NCBI GenBank assembly: GCA_946800325.1 | Contig: OX326960.1 | Location: 55,016,855 to 55,080,854, forward strand | Length of the DNA stretch: 64,000 nucleotides | Direction of reading: 5' to 3' | Source: Luzula sylvatica | Taxonomy: Eukaryota; Streptophyta; Magnoliopsida; Poales; Juncaceae | Shown here: positions 46,958-59,504 of the stretch, piece after piece | Numbering within the stretch: position 1 is the stretch's first letter | Layout: each line of letters opens with the position of its first letter | The notes under the pieces: generated by a model | What the model saw: the letters and a program-made list of their open reading frames with translations, nothing else | Databases searched by the model: none | What the model was told of the DNA's origin: nothing | Translations under genes and position numbers: made by a program

Positions 46958-49160
46958 GGTGACGCGTAGACCATGCCATATATATTCATCATTAACAATA
47001 ATATACATTATTGGTCAGTACATTTACAAAACATATGAACGCACGATGCATGTCTCTTGAAGAATCATCCCAAACCGATGCATTTTTATTGGTAATAATC
47101 TTACATACGTGATACGTGGCATGGAATATTAAGTTAATGATGACACGCGTCCAGATTTCGTTCAGTAGTATATATATTACATGCGGTGAAATCTATATTA
47201 AGTTCACGTGATCATTCACTATTACGTGCCAAACAACAATGTCACGAAGACGTGGCTGGTTCGAAACTGAGTAAACATAAAACTTGTCGTCAAATTGCAT
47301 GAGTTGTACGTAACAAAAGCTAAAATTACGAAAAATACAAAAACAAATACGTACACAGTGTGGTGCATGAAGCCGTACGTAGTTTTGTTTCATGCAAACT
47401 AGTCTCGTACATTGCTTTTGTTTATATTCCATTAATATATGCATAGTTTATATGCATAGTTCACGCTTTTTTAAAGTAATTAAAGCCGAATTATTTTATG
47501 TAAACTACGAATAAGATCTCTGATCCATCTAAACTTAGTTCCCAAGAATCAATGAGTGATGTAAAATGCAAAAGCGAGAACGTGCAGTATACAAAATGCA
47601 CGACATTAACATTGCATGCCACGTGCACGTATTTTACGAATCTTGATGCAGATCATACATTGCATACCAGCCGTTCGATGTTGGATGGATTTGTGGTAAC
47701 TTCCAACATGTGTCTTTAATTAATAGCTATGTTATTATACTTGATCATATCCCATGTCGACACGTCATAGTCTTTGCTAAAGTGTTTAATATGATTATGA
47801 AATATGAAATTAAGACACTTAATTATTTAGAGATTCAAGCTAATATCGATTGATGTGTTGGCACATGTATTAATGATGATGATAAATCATGATTATTTAA
47901 TTTTTTTTTCCATCCAATATAGAACAATAAGGTAAAAAAGATTCAATGTTTTACACATCATTAATTTATTTAATATTATAAGCAAGTTTGTTTATCATAA
48001 TTTATAATATTAATGAATCAAATTTAAATCTATAAATTTGGAAAAATAAGTTATTGGATCGAATTAATACACCGTTTAACATGTGTTAAACGGATACACA
48101 TGAATAAAAATATCATAAAAAATAAGCAAAAATATAACATTAAAATATTTTGCTTTTAAAAAATATTGAAAATAAAATAATAAAAATTTGTTAAAATAAA
48201 TATGATTTGTCATGTGTAAAATCAAATATAATAAAAAATTAAATAAACCAAATCATTTTTAATAATTTTGTTTATCACATAATAAATATGGTTCACCACC
48301 TAATTAATAGGATTTCGTCACCTAATTAATACGGTTTGCCACATATTATGATTTATTATCTAACATAATTTTATTGTTTACCATACATTAATTTGAATTT
48401 AGTATTAAATTCAGTCAATTAAATTTTTGTCAATACATCAAGTATCGTGAGAGAATGTAAATGAGACAAACATAATTTATCATTTTTTTTTTTTGCTGGT
48501 TTTGAAATTTGAACCCCTTGATTCGAAATTACGAGGGGCGATTTTTGTAGTACAACTTTGGAGTTATTAGTCACCTAACTCGTGTTCTTTTGTGAATATG
48601 AATAAATGTGAAACCTTCGAGAAGAAAAAAAAAACAAAATAAAGTAAGCTAACAGAATGTACTACGTAATATCCCTTGTTCTTTCATAAAGGGGAAGTTA
48701 AAGTTAATAAAACAGAAAGAAAATATACAGAACCAATATTAATTCAAACAAAAAAATACATACATCAAAGTTTATTTGATAAGATTCTCTTAAATTCATC
48801 ATGACAATTACTAATTAGGACATGTTTGGTAAACAATCATCGAAGCAACAAAATGAACATGTCAATTAAGACTCCTTGCCAAATAATACATACATGTCAA
48901 ATTATTTTTGGCAAACTACGTTAAATAAACTTCCACTAATTCCATTTATCCTTATGCATGCAATGATGCAAACAAACACCATAAAAATAACATTATCTCA
49001 AAGCAACTAAATAAAAATAAAAATAAAAATATCATCACCAATAAAAGGACTTGTGCTTTGTATTTGTAAAGCGGAGGGGAGATGTATGGTGTATGCGATG
49101 TATAACGACGCGGTAAAACCAAATAAGTGAGTGGAGGTTATGCATGGACCTACCCCCCCT
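46958..49160. other. Intergenic DNA upstream of TPP
   Basis: About 2.2 kb of AT-rich DNA with no supported gene or bounded repeat. Confidence 0.4.
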
Positions 49161-49168
49161 CCACGTGG
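49161..49168. promoter_or_regulatory. G-box/ABRE-type palindrome upstream of TPP
   Basis: CCACGTGG lies about 70 bp upstream of the TATA box at 49236. Such motifs bind bZIP/bHLH factors, including ABA-responsive ones. Function here is inferred. Confidence 0.5.
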
Positions 49169-49235
49169 TACTCCATTAGACTTCGTCTCACCATCGGGCC
49201 CGCACCATCGATCCTCCCTTACTCTTCTCCTTCCT

Positions 49236-49244
49236 CTATAAATC
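49236..49244 (+). promoter_or_regulatory. TATA box of the TPP gene
   Basis: CTATAAATC sits in a pyrimidine-rich context. It predicts transcription start at about 49265-49275, just before the (CT)n tract. Confidence 0.65.
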
Positions 49245-49278
49245 CTCCTCTTCCTTCTACTCATCTCCACCTCCCCTC

Positions 49279-49418
<140 letters not shown>

Positions 49419-49460
49419 CACACTGTTTTTCGTTTGTCATTTGGTTCTAAGTTTCATTCA

Positions 49461-51637
49461 ATGACTAATCAGAATGTGATTGTGCCTGAAATGGGTATGT
49501 CTGCGGTGACCAATTCGGGTACGATGTACCCGAGTCTTCCTCCGCGAAGCTGCGGAAGCGCGGCGGTGGCCGCGGCTTCGTTGGGGGGAGGAGGCATGTC
49601 TTTGAACAAGAGGTGTCTATCGCATATAGAAATTTCCGGTGCTCGTTTGAACTCTTGGATCGAGTCGATGAAGGCTTCTTCTCCGACTCATGCCAAGGCG
49701 GCCGCTGCGTTTTCTACCATTGACGATGAACGTACCACTTGGATGGTACGTTGTTATCTCGCAAATAATCATTCTTTTCGATTGGAATTTTTACTAATTT
49801 GGTTGGTTTTGCAGAGAAAGCATCCTTCAGCTCTGAACAAGTTCGAGCAAATAATAAGCGCATCGAAAGGCAAGAAAATCGTGATGTTCATGGACTACGA
49901 CGGAACTTTATCGCCCATCGTGGACAATCCTGACATGGCTTTCATGTCTGAATCTGTAAGTAGTTCCTCTGTTTTATTTCTCTCATTTTGAACTTGATAC
50001 GTGAAGAAGAGACGATTCTGACAAATGGGGCCATGTTTGCAGATGAGAGGAGCAGTGAGGGACGTGGCGAGGTACTTCCCCACAGCAATCGTGACTGGAA
50101 GGTGTAGAGACAAGGTACATTCATTCATTTATTCATTTATTCATTTATTCATTTTATTCATTTCGATCTTTTGTTTGATTCTTTTTCACCCTTTTTGGTC
50201 TACTTTAAACTTACCATTTTTGTGTGTTGTGAATGGTATAAACTAGGTGTACGAATTCGTGAAGCTATCAGAGCTTTACTATGCTGGTAGCCATGGCATG
50301 GATATTCAAGTCCCCAAGTACAAGAAATCTAAAGTATGTAATTTATTATTTATATCCCTTTAAAAACAAGATAAAAATTAAAAACTAATATTTTGAAAAC
50401 TAAAACAAGATTAAAATTAAAAACTAATATTTTGAAAACTAAAACAAGATTAAAATTAAAAACTAATATTTTGAAAACTAATGAAGTGTTGTTATTTCAG
50501 GTTAAAGGTGATATCTTTCAACCAGCTAGTGAGTTTCTTCCAATGATAGACGAGGTATGTTTTGTTTCTTTGATATAATTTTTCTCATGATATCATTTGT
50601 AAATATAGATAAATTGAGTGTGGATTTTGTAAATTGGCAGGTTTATAAGGCTTTAGTGGAGAAAACGAAATATACACCTGGAGCCACGGTGGAAAATAAC
50701 AAATTTTGTGTATCAGTTCATTTCAGATGTGTAGATGAAAAGGTTGTTATTAATTCTTTTTTGTTTTTATTTCTATATACCTAACTTTCCTATTAGTTTC
50801 CATTATTGGTAAAAAAATATATATTTATATTTCGAATATTATTTTTCAGCTTTGGAGTTCCTTGTTTGGTCAAGTTAATACTGTCATGAAAGACTACCCC
50901 AATTTGAGACTCACTCAAGGAAGAAAGGTATATATCAATATATGAATATAAATTGATTATTGTTTGTTTATTTATTTATTTATTTATTACTTAGGTATTG
51001 GAGATTAGACCCACTATTAAATGGGACAAAGGCAGGGCTTTGGAGTTCTTATTGGAATCACTTGGTAAGTATTAAAAAAAAGAAAAAAATTAAGTTGTCA
51101 CATCACATCACATCTCTTTCATTAGTTATAACCTAGTTATTATTATAATAATAATAATGATTATTGTAATAAAAACTGTCAATTAAATTAGCCAAATAAA
51201 ATCTGTCAGGATTTGCTGATTGTGATGATGTGCTACCTGTATACATTGGCGATGATCGCACTGATGAGGATGCTTTCAAGGTTTTTAAATATTTCCTTTC
51301 ATTTATTTAATATGATTTTATATAGTTTTGTTTGTTAACAATTTGGTACGTGAATTTTCAGGTACTACGTGAGAGAAAGGGACAAGGCATAGGAATTCTT
51401 GTAACGAAATTTCCAAAAGACACAAAGGCTGCATATTCACTACAAGAACCAGCTGAGGTACACACAGAATTTCATTCTTGGCATTTTAATTTTTGGTCAT
51501 TAATTAAGTTTAATTTATGTAGATTATATCTCAATTAATGTGATTAATTTGGGTCACTGTTTGAATAGGTCATGGAGTTCTTGATGAGACTGGTAGAATG
51601 GAAGAGGCTCACAGTAAATGGTGCACCAGAGTTGTAA
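49461..51637 (+). CDS. TPP: Trehalose-6-phosphate phosphatase, 11 exons
   Basis: Hydrolyses trehalose 6-phosphate to trehalose, removing the T6P sugar signal. Exons: 49461-49745, 49815-49955, 50043-50114, 50247-50333, 50501-50554, 50641-50742, 50850-50927, 50995-51064, 51210-51280, 51362-51457, 51569-51637. All introns are GT/AG, and the exons join to 1125 nt (374 aa), a normal plant TPP length. The start is the ATG at 49461 ([20 protein letters not shown]). HAD phosphatase box 1 is [16 protein letters not shown], with catalytic D122 and D124. Other marks are [15 protein letters not shown] and [12 protein letters not shown]. Box 2 is [10 protein letters not shown] (about 310-319). The C-terminus is [14 protein letters not shown]. 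The variable N-terminus (1-80) is Ser/Gly-rich; it may direct localisation, but no clear transit peptide is visible. The gene appears intact. Confidence 0.96.
50370..50482 (+). repeat. 38-bp tandem repeat in TPP intron 4
   Basis: About three copies of the unit AACTAATATTTTGAAAACTA plus AAACAAGATTAAAATTAAA occupy most of intron 4, just upstream of the acceptor at 50500. Confidence 0.88.
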
Positions 51638-52270
51638 ATAAATAAATTAATTAATTAATTAAGGAATTATTAATGGTGATTATTATTTAGTAGAGGACCC
51701 AACATGAAGTGTTTGGTAGTTTATTATCCTGGATTCTTTCCTTTGTCCTAGGAAGTGAAGAAGAGAGAATCAGTTAGAGAAAAAAAGCTCCAAAATTAGG
51801 AGTTTTTATTTTTATTTTTTTTCATCTTTTGTTAATTTTAATTTTCTTGGGGGTGTGGAAAGCAGGTAAAAATTGATGTTTTTCCAAGCCCTTATAGAGG
51901 CTGAACTATTGTAAGTAGATCTTTGATTTAATGGAAATGAAGTTGATATAATATAATCCAATTAAGAATTGATATTGACCACGATTTAATTCTAGATATA
52001 TTAATTTTCTTGTAACCTGTCCAATGAAAAACCTTGTTATGTTTTTTTCAAAAAAATAAAAAACCTTGTTATGTTAAAGACTAGTGGCTGGCTACTCCTA
52101 AAAGGAGTAATAATTATTAATTAAGGTCTTTGTCATTCAAATAAAGTCTCAATCGATTAATATTTTTCTGTCATGTTCACTTGTCCAACTCTCACCTTTA
52201 TTGCACAGATATTATTTGTAGCTTTTGTTAATCTTATACATTTGTGTCCATTGGTTCATGCTTAATTAGT
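51638..52270. other. TPP 3' UTR and intergenic DNA
   Basis: The 3' UTR probably ends near 51930. No other feature seen. Confidence 0.5.
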
Positions 52271-52274
52271 AGTA

Positions 52275-53075
52275 CTAAGAAGAAAACTCGCGTTTCGCTG
52301 CGGATATTTGAAATATATTTTAATACATATATATTTCTTGGTGTTTTTCTAGTTTATTGTTTGTTTCTTCCCTAATAGAAAATAAAACATGGTCAAAAGA
52401 ACATTACTATGTGTAGATAAAAATAAAACAAAAACTGAACATATTACATAAAAAAAATGAAGTAATTAATGAGGTTGGAAAGAAAACATGACAAATAATT
52501 TTTTTTGTCTATGTTTTATTTTGGATGTAGACATGTAGATAACATTAGTAGATGTAGACATGTAGATAAAAAAAAACATGCTACAAAAAAAAAAGATAAA
52601 TAATATAATGAGGTTGGAAAGAAAATGAAATTTTGGATGAATGTAAATTAAATATGGACCATATATTTAAAGGAAAGAAAGAAAAAGTATGCAACTAATA
52701 AAAATAAAACATAACCAAAATAACATTAATACATGTAGATAACATTAATACATGTAGACATGTAAATAAAAAAAATATGTTACATAAAAAAAAAGAGTTG
52801 AAGTAATGATAACATTAGTACATATAGACATTAATACATAAAAACAATATGTTATATAAAAAAAAAAGGAGTTGAAGTAATATAATAATGTTGGAAAGAA
52901 AAATTATGAATTTTTTGATGAATTTTTTTAAGAATATAGACATGTAGGTAACATTAATTATGAACCCTATATTTAAAGAAAAGAAAGTAAAAGTACCTAA
53001 TTTTTTGAATGAAGTGATGTATCTCATTGTGGAAGCATGAATTAATTCTCCCTTTAAAGAGAGATAAATTGTTGG
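52275..53075 (-). mobile_element. Possible diverged Helitron-like element
   Basis: The left end, read on the minus strand, is CCGCAGCGAAACGCGAG followed by TTTTCTTCTTAG, resembling the GC-hairpin 3' ends at 17634 and 24027. The interior holds imperfect tandem repeats (ACATGTAGATAACATTA, GGTTGGAAAGAAAA) of roughly 170 bp. The terminal tetranucleotide deviates from CTRR and the 5' end is unclear. Confidence 0.35.
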
Positions 53076-54287
53076 CCACTCTTTCATGCTTGATATATAT
53101 ATGTGACAAAAACAAAAACAAAAACAAAATATGTTGTTTAATTTAAATGGATTAAGTTTGATAAAAGGAAATTTATATGGAACAGTACAAAAGTATCTAC
53201 TATCTAGAATTGAATTTGGCTTTAGGAACCCACATAAGTTTTCTGGATTGATACAAAGTTTTGATCTTTATCAGTTTTGCATTCATTCATATCTATCTAC
53301 CTACCAACCGAGATAATGTTATATCCTTCTCATAAAAGCCTATATAGTTCATAACTTTTTGGATAATTACCCAACTTTAGCAAGGTTTGTTGGGCCACAT
53401 TTCATTTCACATACATTTAGATGCTTAAATTAGCTTGAAATTGGATAAGTACTGTGTGTAATTAGTGTAATATATAATGATCATTTGCACATGACAATAT
53501 ATATAAAGTAGATTGTCAAATCATGTTAATGAGATTACTATGCTTCCTGTGATGGCCACAATAGGCACACACATTCACCCTCTTTTTCAGACCAATCATA
53601 CCAGTTAGATCCGAATAATGCATCTTAAATTAATTCATCCATGATCCTTGAGATCTTCAGTACTCTCAGAGCAAGCAAGAAATTTATCATCTTTTTTTTT
53701 ATATATATATTTTTCCAATAAAATATAATATGCATGGGATGCAACCATTGTAGGGTGCAGGAGAAACCAATAATCAATGCCGAATTATTCTTAAAAAAGC
53801 TATTTTGCTCGGTTTTGGAGGCTCTTTGAGGCAACACCACATGCCACATGTCACATGCAGCCTGTTAAAGCCTTAAACCCCACACAATTATTTAATTAAT
53901 CAAAGAGTATCTCTTCTCTTGCATTCAATTATTATCCCTATAACTAGATTAAGAAAGTAATTTATCAACATTAATTGGTCCGTAACTAGAATCGGATCGC
54001 ACCACATCAGGTTAATCAACATTCATTCAACAGTGGAACTCCACCTCAATGGTGGTCCATCATAAAATCAAATCATTGATCTTTGCTCCTTTTTATTGTA
54101 CGTATATTATCAGTATAAAATTACCTTTTTTTTTGTTGTTGTTGAAGGAGTTAGCTTTGCAAATTACAATGTGGCCCTCTAAACTTTAAAAGGGTAGCCA
54201 CCATTTTTGTAAAGAGAGAATCTAATGGGTTGAGGAGTTGGATTTCACTACCAAATTTTGATAGGAGTTTGGACTCGTTCAACATGG

Positions 54288-54290
<3 letters not shown>
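53076..54290. other. Intergenic DNA
   Basis: No supported gene. Confidence 0.4.

Positions 54291-54292
<2 letters not shown>

Positions 54293-54343
<51 letters not shown>
54293..54343. repeat. (CT)n microsatellite
   Basis: A pure CT run of about 50 bp. Confidence 0.95.
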
Positions 54344-54346
<3 letters not shown>

Positions 54347-54702
54347 GCGTGGAAACACGTAGAACAGTACTGTTGGAGAAATCATAATTGGAGGCTAATT
54401 AATTAGGGTTTTGAATAAAGAAATGAAAGAGTAGTAGCTAGTTAGTCCTAATAATTGGTGGTTAAGTGCCCACTAATCATCAAACTGTCATCACCATTTA
54501 TTGAAATGCAAGAAAACAAGAGATTTTTTTGATTAATTATGCTCATTGTTTGACTCGAATCATCTCATACATAATTGCACTCATTAATCCAAACGAAACA
54601 GGATATATATATATAAATATTTGCACATATATATTTGATGGATAGTATCGTATGAACAGAATCCGGCGCGAATGGCGGTTTATAGTATTGAGGGCATATA
54701 TG

Positions 54703-54705
<3 letters not shown>

Positions 54706-54756
<51 letters not shown>

Positions 54757-54758
54757 AC
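54706..54758. repeat. C37 homopolymer followed by (CA)n
   Basis: Thirty-seven consecutive C residues (54706-54742) run into an AC dinucleotide repeat (54743-54758). Confidence 0.95.
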
Positions 54759-56360
54759 TTAATTAATCATGAATCACCATGAGTCATCATCAGGGGGTTC
54801 ATTTCCGTCTCCCAAAATCCCCCCACTTAATTAATAATTATTTGAATTAATTGTTAATTAAAATAATTAATTATGGAATTCTTGTATTAACTGTTAATTA
54901 CATCACAATTAACTGTTAATTCAAAATATAATTAATTGAGTGAAAAAATTTGTGAGCAAATTGGAGATGGAAAGGAACCCTCATTAATGATGATCTCATA
55001 TCACCATGAGCGGAGAGAAATGGGGAGCACGTATAATTTTCCTATAGTATTAATCCGTTGGAATCTTTTAATAAAATAAAATAAAATAAAACTTGTCTTG
55101 GTAACACACACATGTCACCTATTATCAATACAAACCCAACTAAATTCCTTCACCATAATCCTGGAGAATCAAATTAATTTTATTTTTATTCTATTTTTTT
55201 GATTGAAGGAATGGAACTTATCTCTTTGCATTTTATTCTATGTTGAACTCGAGTCGAGGCAATTAAGGAGGGTCTTTAATTTGGGTGGCCTTTATGACTC
55301 ATGCATGGGTTGAGAGAGCTAGCTAGCTGGCTGGTCCATTAGATCTGACTCATTCATGGTCCATTATGTGTTCAATCAATTACTCACATAATGCTTTGGA
55401 CATTTTGTTGGGTTTGAATAATAATTATGATATTTAAGACATTACAAGAACACATACATGAATGTTTTCTGGTGCATCTAAAAGGGAGCAGTCTTGAATA
55501 ATATGTTGCTAATTTTATTGCCATTATCATATTCATATGCATGGCCCTTGCATTTCGGACATGATATATCCTGCCACGAGGAGACACTTAAATGCAACCA
55601 GTATGGGTCGATCTGTTCTTCTCCTTAATATTCTGAAACCCTTGTGCTATGTTGAATAGAAGAAAATTAAAATAAAGACCAAGATTGATAATTAAAAATG
55701 AAATTACAGTCCAAAGTATCAGGTGTGATCGGCGCGCAATGATATCTCGATGGGTACGTTTTACCAGCAAAAAACGACGCCGCGTTAAACTAAACTAATA
55801 GATTGGCCTAATAAGTTGTTAATCCATCATTAACTTGTTTATATTTTATAGGGGACTTTAACAAGGTTGGTCCTAAGAAACAAATTTCTCAATACTAAAA
55901 TTATATAATCTATCATTAACAAGATTGGTCCTAAGTTGTTAATCCATCATTAACTTGTTTATATTTTACCAGCAAGATTTTTAACTAATTAGGTCTTAAT
56001 CTTGGAGATGCCTTCTTTTTTAGATACAACAACTATATCGAAGAAAAGACGATCGAGTCGAAGATTAAAGAATACTCATTCTCTAGTACCTATATGATTA
56101 TATTACAAAATTTTAACTTTCTTAATTAATATGTTGAAAATGATTGGAATATTTGTTTGATCTTAAACCTGTTAATTTGATTAGGTCTTTTTTTTTGTGA
56201 AGGGGATTAGGTCTTTTTACATGATCAGTTTTAACTATTTCAATAAATTGAGACTAAATTAGGCCCAATTTACATTATATACAAGCCTATTATGGCCCAA
56301 TATATACTAAGTGAATTTATTCAGATACATGGACGAAAAATGAGGCCTTGACATTTTGCA
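54759..56360. other. Intergenic and promoter region
   Basis: Direct repeats of GTTGTTAATCCATCATTAAC followed by TTGTTTATATTTTA lie near 55815 and 55937. GGCCCAAT-type motifs (about 56262 and 56292) close to the next gene resemble site II promoter elements of housekeeping genes. No coding region seen. Confidence 0.45.
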
Positions 56361-57321
56361 ATGAGCTTACAACTGTTGCAGGGTTACTCCTCCTCCGAGG
56401 AGGAGGCGGCGGAAGACAGTGGGCCGTCTTCCTCTCTAAGCTCCGACGCCGGAACCGATGATTCCGATGTAGAGAACGAACAAGAGTCGAGTGATACGAA
56501 TAAGCTAAACATCTCCACTAAGAAGAAGACTTCTCGTTCGGACCCGACAAAACCTCCGCCCGACCCATCTTTTCCCTCCGCTCTAGATGCCTTCGCCGAA
56601 GTATGTTCTTTCATTTCATTCTTCTTTCATGAGATTTATTTGCGCTGATTGTGGATTTTTCTTTGATTAATGGAGATCACAGGACCACCAGAGTTTCTGA
56701 ACCTCCGTGCCCCTGACCCGGAGGAATCGAGGGAGGCTTTAGGAGTGCTTAATCGAAAATATAAAGACCGATCCAGACGCGACAAAAAAAATCTTCCTCC
56801 TGGTACTCTCGTACTTCGCATTACGTACCAATTTGTTCGAAATCAGAGTTCTGAAATAAATTTCTTTGTTTTCTTCAGGAGCCGTGGTGGAAGCGAAGCC
56901 TCAATTAGTCGCAATTCGAGACCGAGTAAATGTAGATTTCCCCAATCCTGCTTCGGATTCGGTTACCCCTGGTGAGAATAAGCGAAAAATCACCGCTGCT
57001 AATCCGGGACCCGAAGACGCTGCTAATCTCCTGAGGTATGAATATAACATTCGAAATGTCGAAAATTTGAAAATATAACATTTTAATTGTGAATATATCA
57101 GGATGTGTCTGCCGTGTGGTGTGCCGAAGACGTACTCTCATGCAAAAGGCATGGTGTGTCCGCTGTGTGGGGACCGCCCGTCAGTAGAGCCGAAAGAAGC
57201 GGAGAAGAAGAAGGGATCTGCTGTGAAGGACAAGGAGAAGAGCAAGAGGATGAGAGGCCAATCGTCTCATGCCACCTGGAAGAGCGAGACTGAAATGCAC
57301 TTGAGACAACAGTTTGATTGA
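56361..57321 (+). CDS. Conserved-looking protein with C-terminal zinc ribbon, function unknown
   Basis: Four exons joined by GT/AG introns: 56361-56600, 56676-56802, 56879-57035, 57102-57321 (744 nt, 247 aa). The start MSLQLLQGYSSSEEEAAEDS opens an acidic, Ser-rich N-terminus (about 1-50), then a basic Pro-rich stretch, DAFAEITGPPEFLNL (about 75-89), an Arg/Lys-rich segment (RKYKDRSRRDKKNLPPG), and a C-terminal CX2C...CX2C zinc-ribbon-like motif (CLPCGVPKTYSHAKGMVCPL, then CG). The tail is lysine-rich (KKKGSAVKDKEKSKRM) and suggests a nuclear or nucleic-acid-linked role. I do not recognise the family and assign no function. Exon phases and an unbroken reading frame support a real gene. Confidence 0.85.
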
Positions 57322-57720
57322 CGTGACGCGGTTGTTAACTTCGGCTTGTGTATGGCGGAATGGTGGTTTGTGTTCTTTTTGGTGTTGTGATGATTTATGT
57401 TCCTAGTTTGTTGTATCCTTCGATGATGATCATGTTGGTTCTAATGTGTTTGGAACAATGTTCTTCAAATCAAAATCTTGAAAAAATTAGGGCTCGTTAA
57501 CGTAAACATTACAACCTCTGCTGAATTTATTATACGATAAGGTCGTCCTAAGATGTTAATTCTCCAATAATGTCAAAAACAACTACGTGTGATTTATCGA
57601 CATAGTAAGGACACATTTGACAAATGAGAGAGGTAAATTATGTGCATCAAATTGGTTGATTTTCATACTGATAAAATAATGGATCAAATTGGATGAATAG
57701 GTCCATTAATCTATACTAAG
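57322..57720. other. 3' flank of the zinc-ribbon gene
   Basis: Probable 3' UTR to about 57480, then AT-rich sequence with nothing recognised. Confidence 0.45.
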
Positions 57721-57771
57721 TACTAAAGTTGAACAAAATACTGCCCCAGCATTCAGCCACGTCGCCTTTAT

Positions 57772-57897
57772 TGTTCACAACACTGTTCATAATTACTGTT
57801 CATAAATACTGTTACTGTGCATAATTATTGTTACTGTACATAAATACTGTTATTGTTACTGTGCCTTTACGTCGCCTTTACTGTTACTGTGCATAAT
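57772..57897. repeat. TACTGTTACTGTGCATAAT-type tandem repeat
   Basis: Irregular 15-25 bp units built on ACTGTT(C/A)ATAA and ACTGTGCATAAT lie between a duplicated ACGTCGCCTTTA word (57765 and 57870). They sit at the 3' side of the minus-strand retroelement below. Confidence 0.8.
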
Positions 57898-58205
57898 CTT
57901 ATTATCTACCCAATCCAATTTGGCCTGGCCCAATTGGAGTTCGTATGCAAAAGTTATGACTGTTTTACTAACTATATGTCATACTGTTGCACCCATTCGG
58001 TATTTCATAGAAACGACATAGATACTTCGTTCATATGAAATATATTTCTACATGAAGGTTGTAGATAATCTTATTATCTATCTAACCCAATTTGAACCAT
58101 TCAAATTGGATTTTCCTACTGAAAGATATGACCACGAATGTACGCTTACATTCGTTTATCCTTGTGTACATTTTTACGGTTGATCCGAAACTGTATTTCC
58201 TTCAT
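57893..58205 (-). repeat. Retroelement 3' segment (copy 2)
   Basis: Reverse-complement match to 6606-6925. It includes the last codons of the ORF at 58146-59498 and about 250 bp of 3' sequence. Confidence 0.8.
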
Positions 58206-59498
58206 GTAGTCCGGGGGCCTGGGATAGTATTGTCTTTCGTCTAACACTGTCAGGGGTAGGATTCCGATATCGTAAACAAATCCATCTGCCAGATAGGTAG
58301 TTACCGGAGGGATCCAGTTCAAGTTATGTGTAGCCACCACCACCTGAATGGATTGTAAAGATACGATCTCCGAGAAAGGTTGGTGATCGATTATGGTTCC
58401 AAATCCGTTACAGATTTGGTTGAGCTCTCTCTCACACCATGCTTGCGGTGGGACATTAGATAGCTTCAACCACACTTTGTGGTTATAGTAAACGATTAGA
58501 GCACCCATTGCCGGTGACCACGAAAAACAGACGAAACCGGCTTTGGAGAGAATTGCGGTTGAATACTCTAAATAAATTCCTCTGTCTGTATCTTCTGGTA
58601 GTTTGAGAAGATATTTACTATCCTTCCAAAAAACCAACTGAAATTGCATCGGCCAATCTTTGGTTCTCCTCACCAGCGCTATGAGAGTGCTAAGTTCATG
58701 CTCCTGAGCCATGGAAGCGTCAATTACAATGGCTTGGTTCAGCTCGTTTAGCTCGGCTTGATGGTCGTCCGTCTCGCGCATGAAGCAGTAGGTTCGCGGG
58801 ATCCTGTCTCTTGGCATCACTTCGCTGGCTGGACGTCCTTGGGGGATCATGGCACTGATCTGTGCCTCGTTGTGTAACCGCTCGGGACAGCCTGCATAGA
58901 GATGTTCAATACTCATGCAGTATGAACATGCTCTAGGGTTTCGACAATGTATTGTCAGATGGCCTTCCTGGACACATTTCAAACACAGCCCCCTCCAAGA
59001 TATATGGTTAGGATCTGGTGGAAATATTGGTCTCATCTCCGGTAAGCTAGGTTGTTGTGGTGAGTGAGGCCTTTTTCGAGCTTGTTGCCGGCTTGACGAG
59101 GCTTCGGAGTTGAGGGCTACTTCTCTCCATGTTAGTCTAGCTGCGTTGGATCTCTGAGGGGAGAAGTTGTTAAGATAATGCTTTGCTTGCATCTTTAGGG
59201 TTACAAAGTTTGGTTTCTTCTTTATGGTGTTTGGTGAGTCTCGGTTTAATGATTTTGTGTGGGTTGGTGTTTTTAGGGTTTGTGTTGGGTATTTGAATGG
59301 TGGCTTAGTGTATTTTTTTTGGTAGTGAAATGGTTTGGTGGTATAGTATGGTTGAGGTGATGGATGTGTGACTTGCCTTCTTGTGATACGTTTCCAGCCA
59401 TCTCCTTCATCTACACATTCTCTTTTTCCTTTCCAACTGGTTCTTCCTGTTTGGAGTCGCCCTTTTGGCGGAGGAAAAGTAGAGAGAGAAGGAGCCAT
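58146..59498 (-). CDS. Retroelement-type protein with two zinc knuckles and a DUF4283-like region
   Basis: A 450-codon intact frame starts MAPSLSTFPPPKGRLQTGRT. A basic, Pro/Thr/Tyr-rich N-terminus (1-150) precedes two CX2CX4HX4C knuckles (CLKCVQEGHLTIHC and CSYCMSIEHLYAGC, about residues 174-205). A C-terminal region carries VWLKLSNVPPQAWCERELNQ and NGFGTIIDH, the pattern of DUF4283-type gag/ORF1 proteins of plant non-LTR elements. No reverse transcriptase is nearby. A 5'-truncated copy of its 3' end sits at 6606. The start codon is within about 6 bp of the border with duplicated mTERF flanking DNA, so the element boundary is almost at the ATG. It is probably a transposon-derived, possibly domesticated or remnant, gene. 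Confidence 0.7.
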   Translation of the reverse strand: MAPSLSTFPPPKGRLQTGRTSWKGKRECVDEGDGWKRITRRQVTHPSPQPYYTTKPFHYQKKYTKPPFKYPTQTLKTPTHTKSLNRDSPNTIKKKPNFVTLKMQAKHYLNNFSPQRSNAARLTWREVALNSEASSSRQQARKRPHSPQQPSLPEMRPIFPPDPNHISWRGLCLKCVQEGHLTIHCRNPRACSYCMSIEHLYAGCPERLHNEAQISAMIPQGRPASEVMPRDRIPRTYCFMRETDDHQAELNELNQAIVIDASMAQEHELSTLIALVRRTKDWPMQFQLVFWKDSKYLLKLPEDTDRGIYLEYSTAILSKAGFVCFSWSPAMGALIVYYNHKVWLKLSNVPPQAWCERELNQICNGFGTIIDHQPFSEIVSLQSIQVVVATHNLNWIPPVTTYLADGFVYDIGILPLTVLDERQYYPRPPDYMKEIQFRINRKNVHKDKRM

Positions 59499-59504
59499 GG
59501 AATG

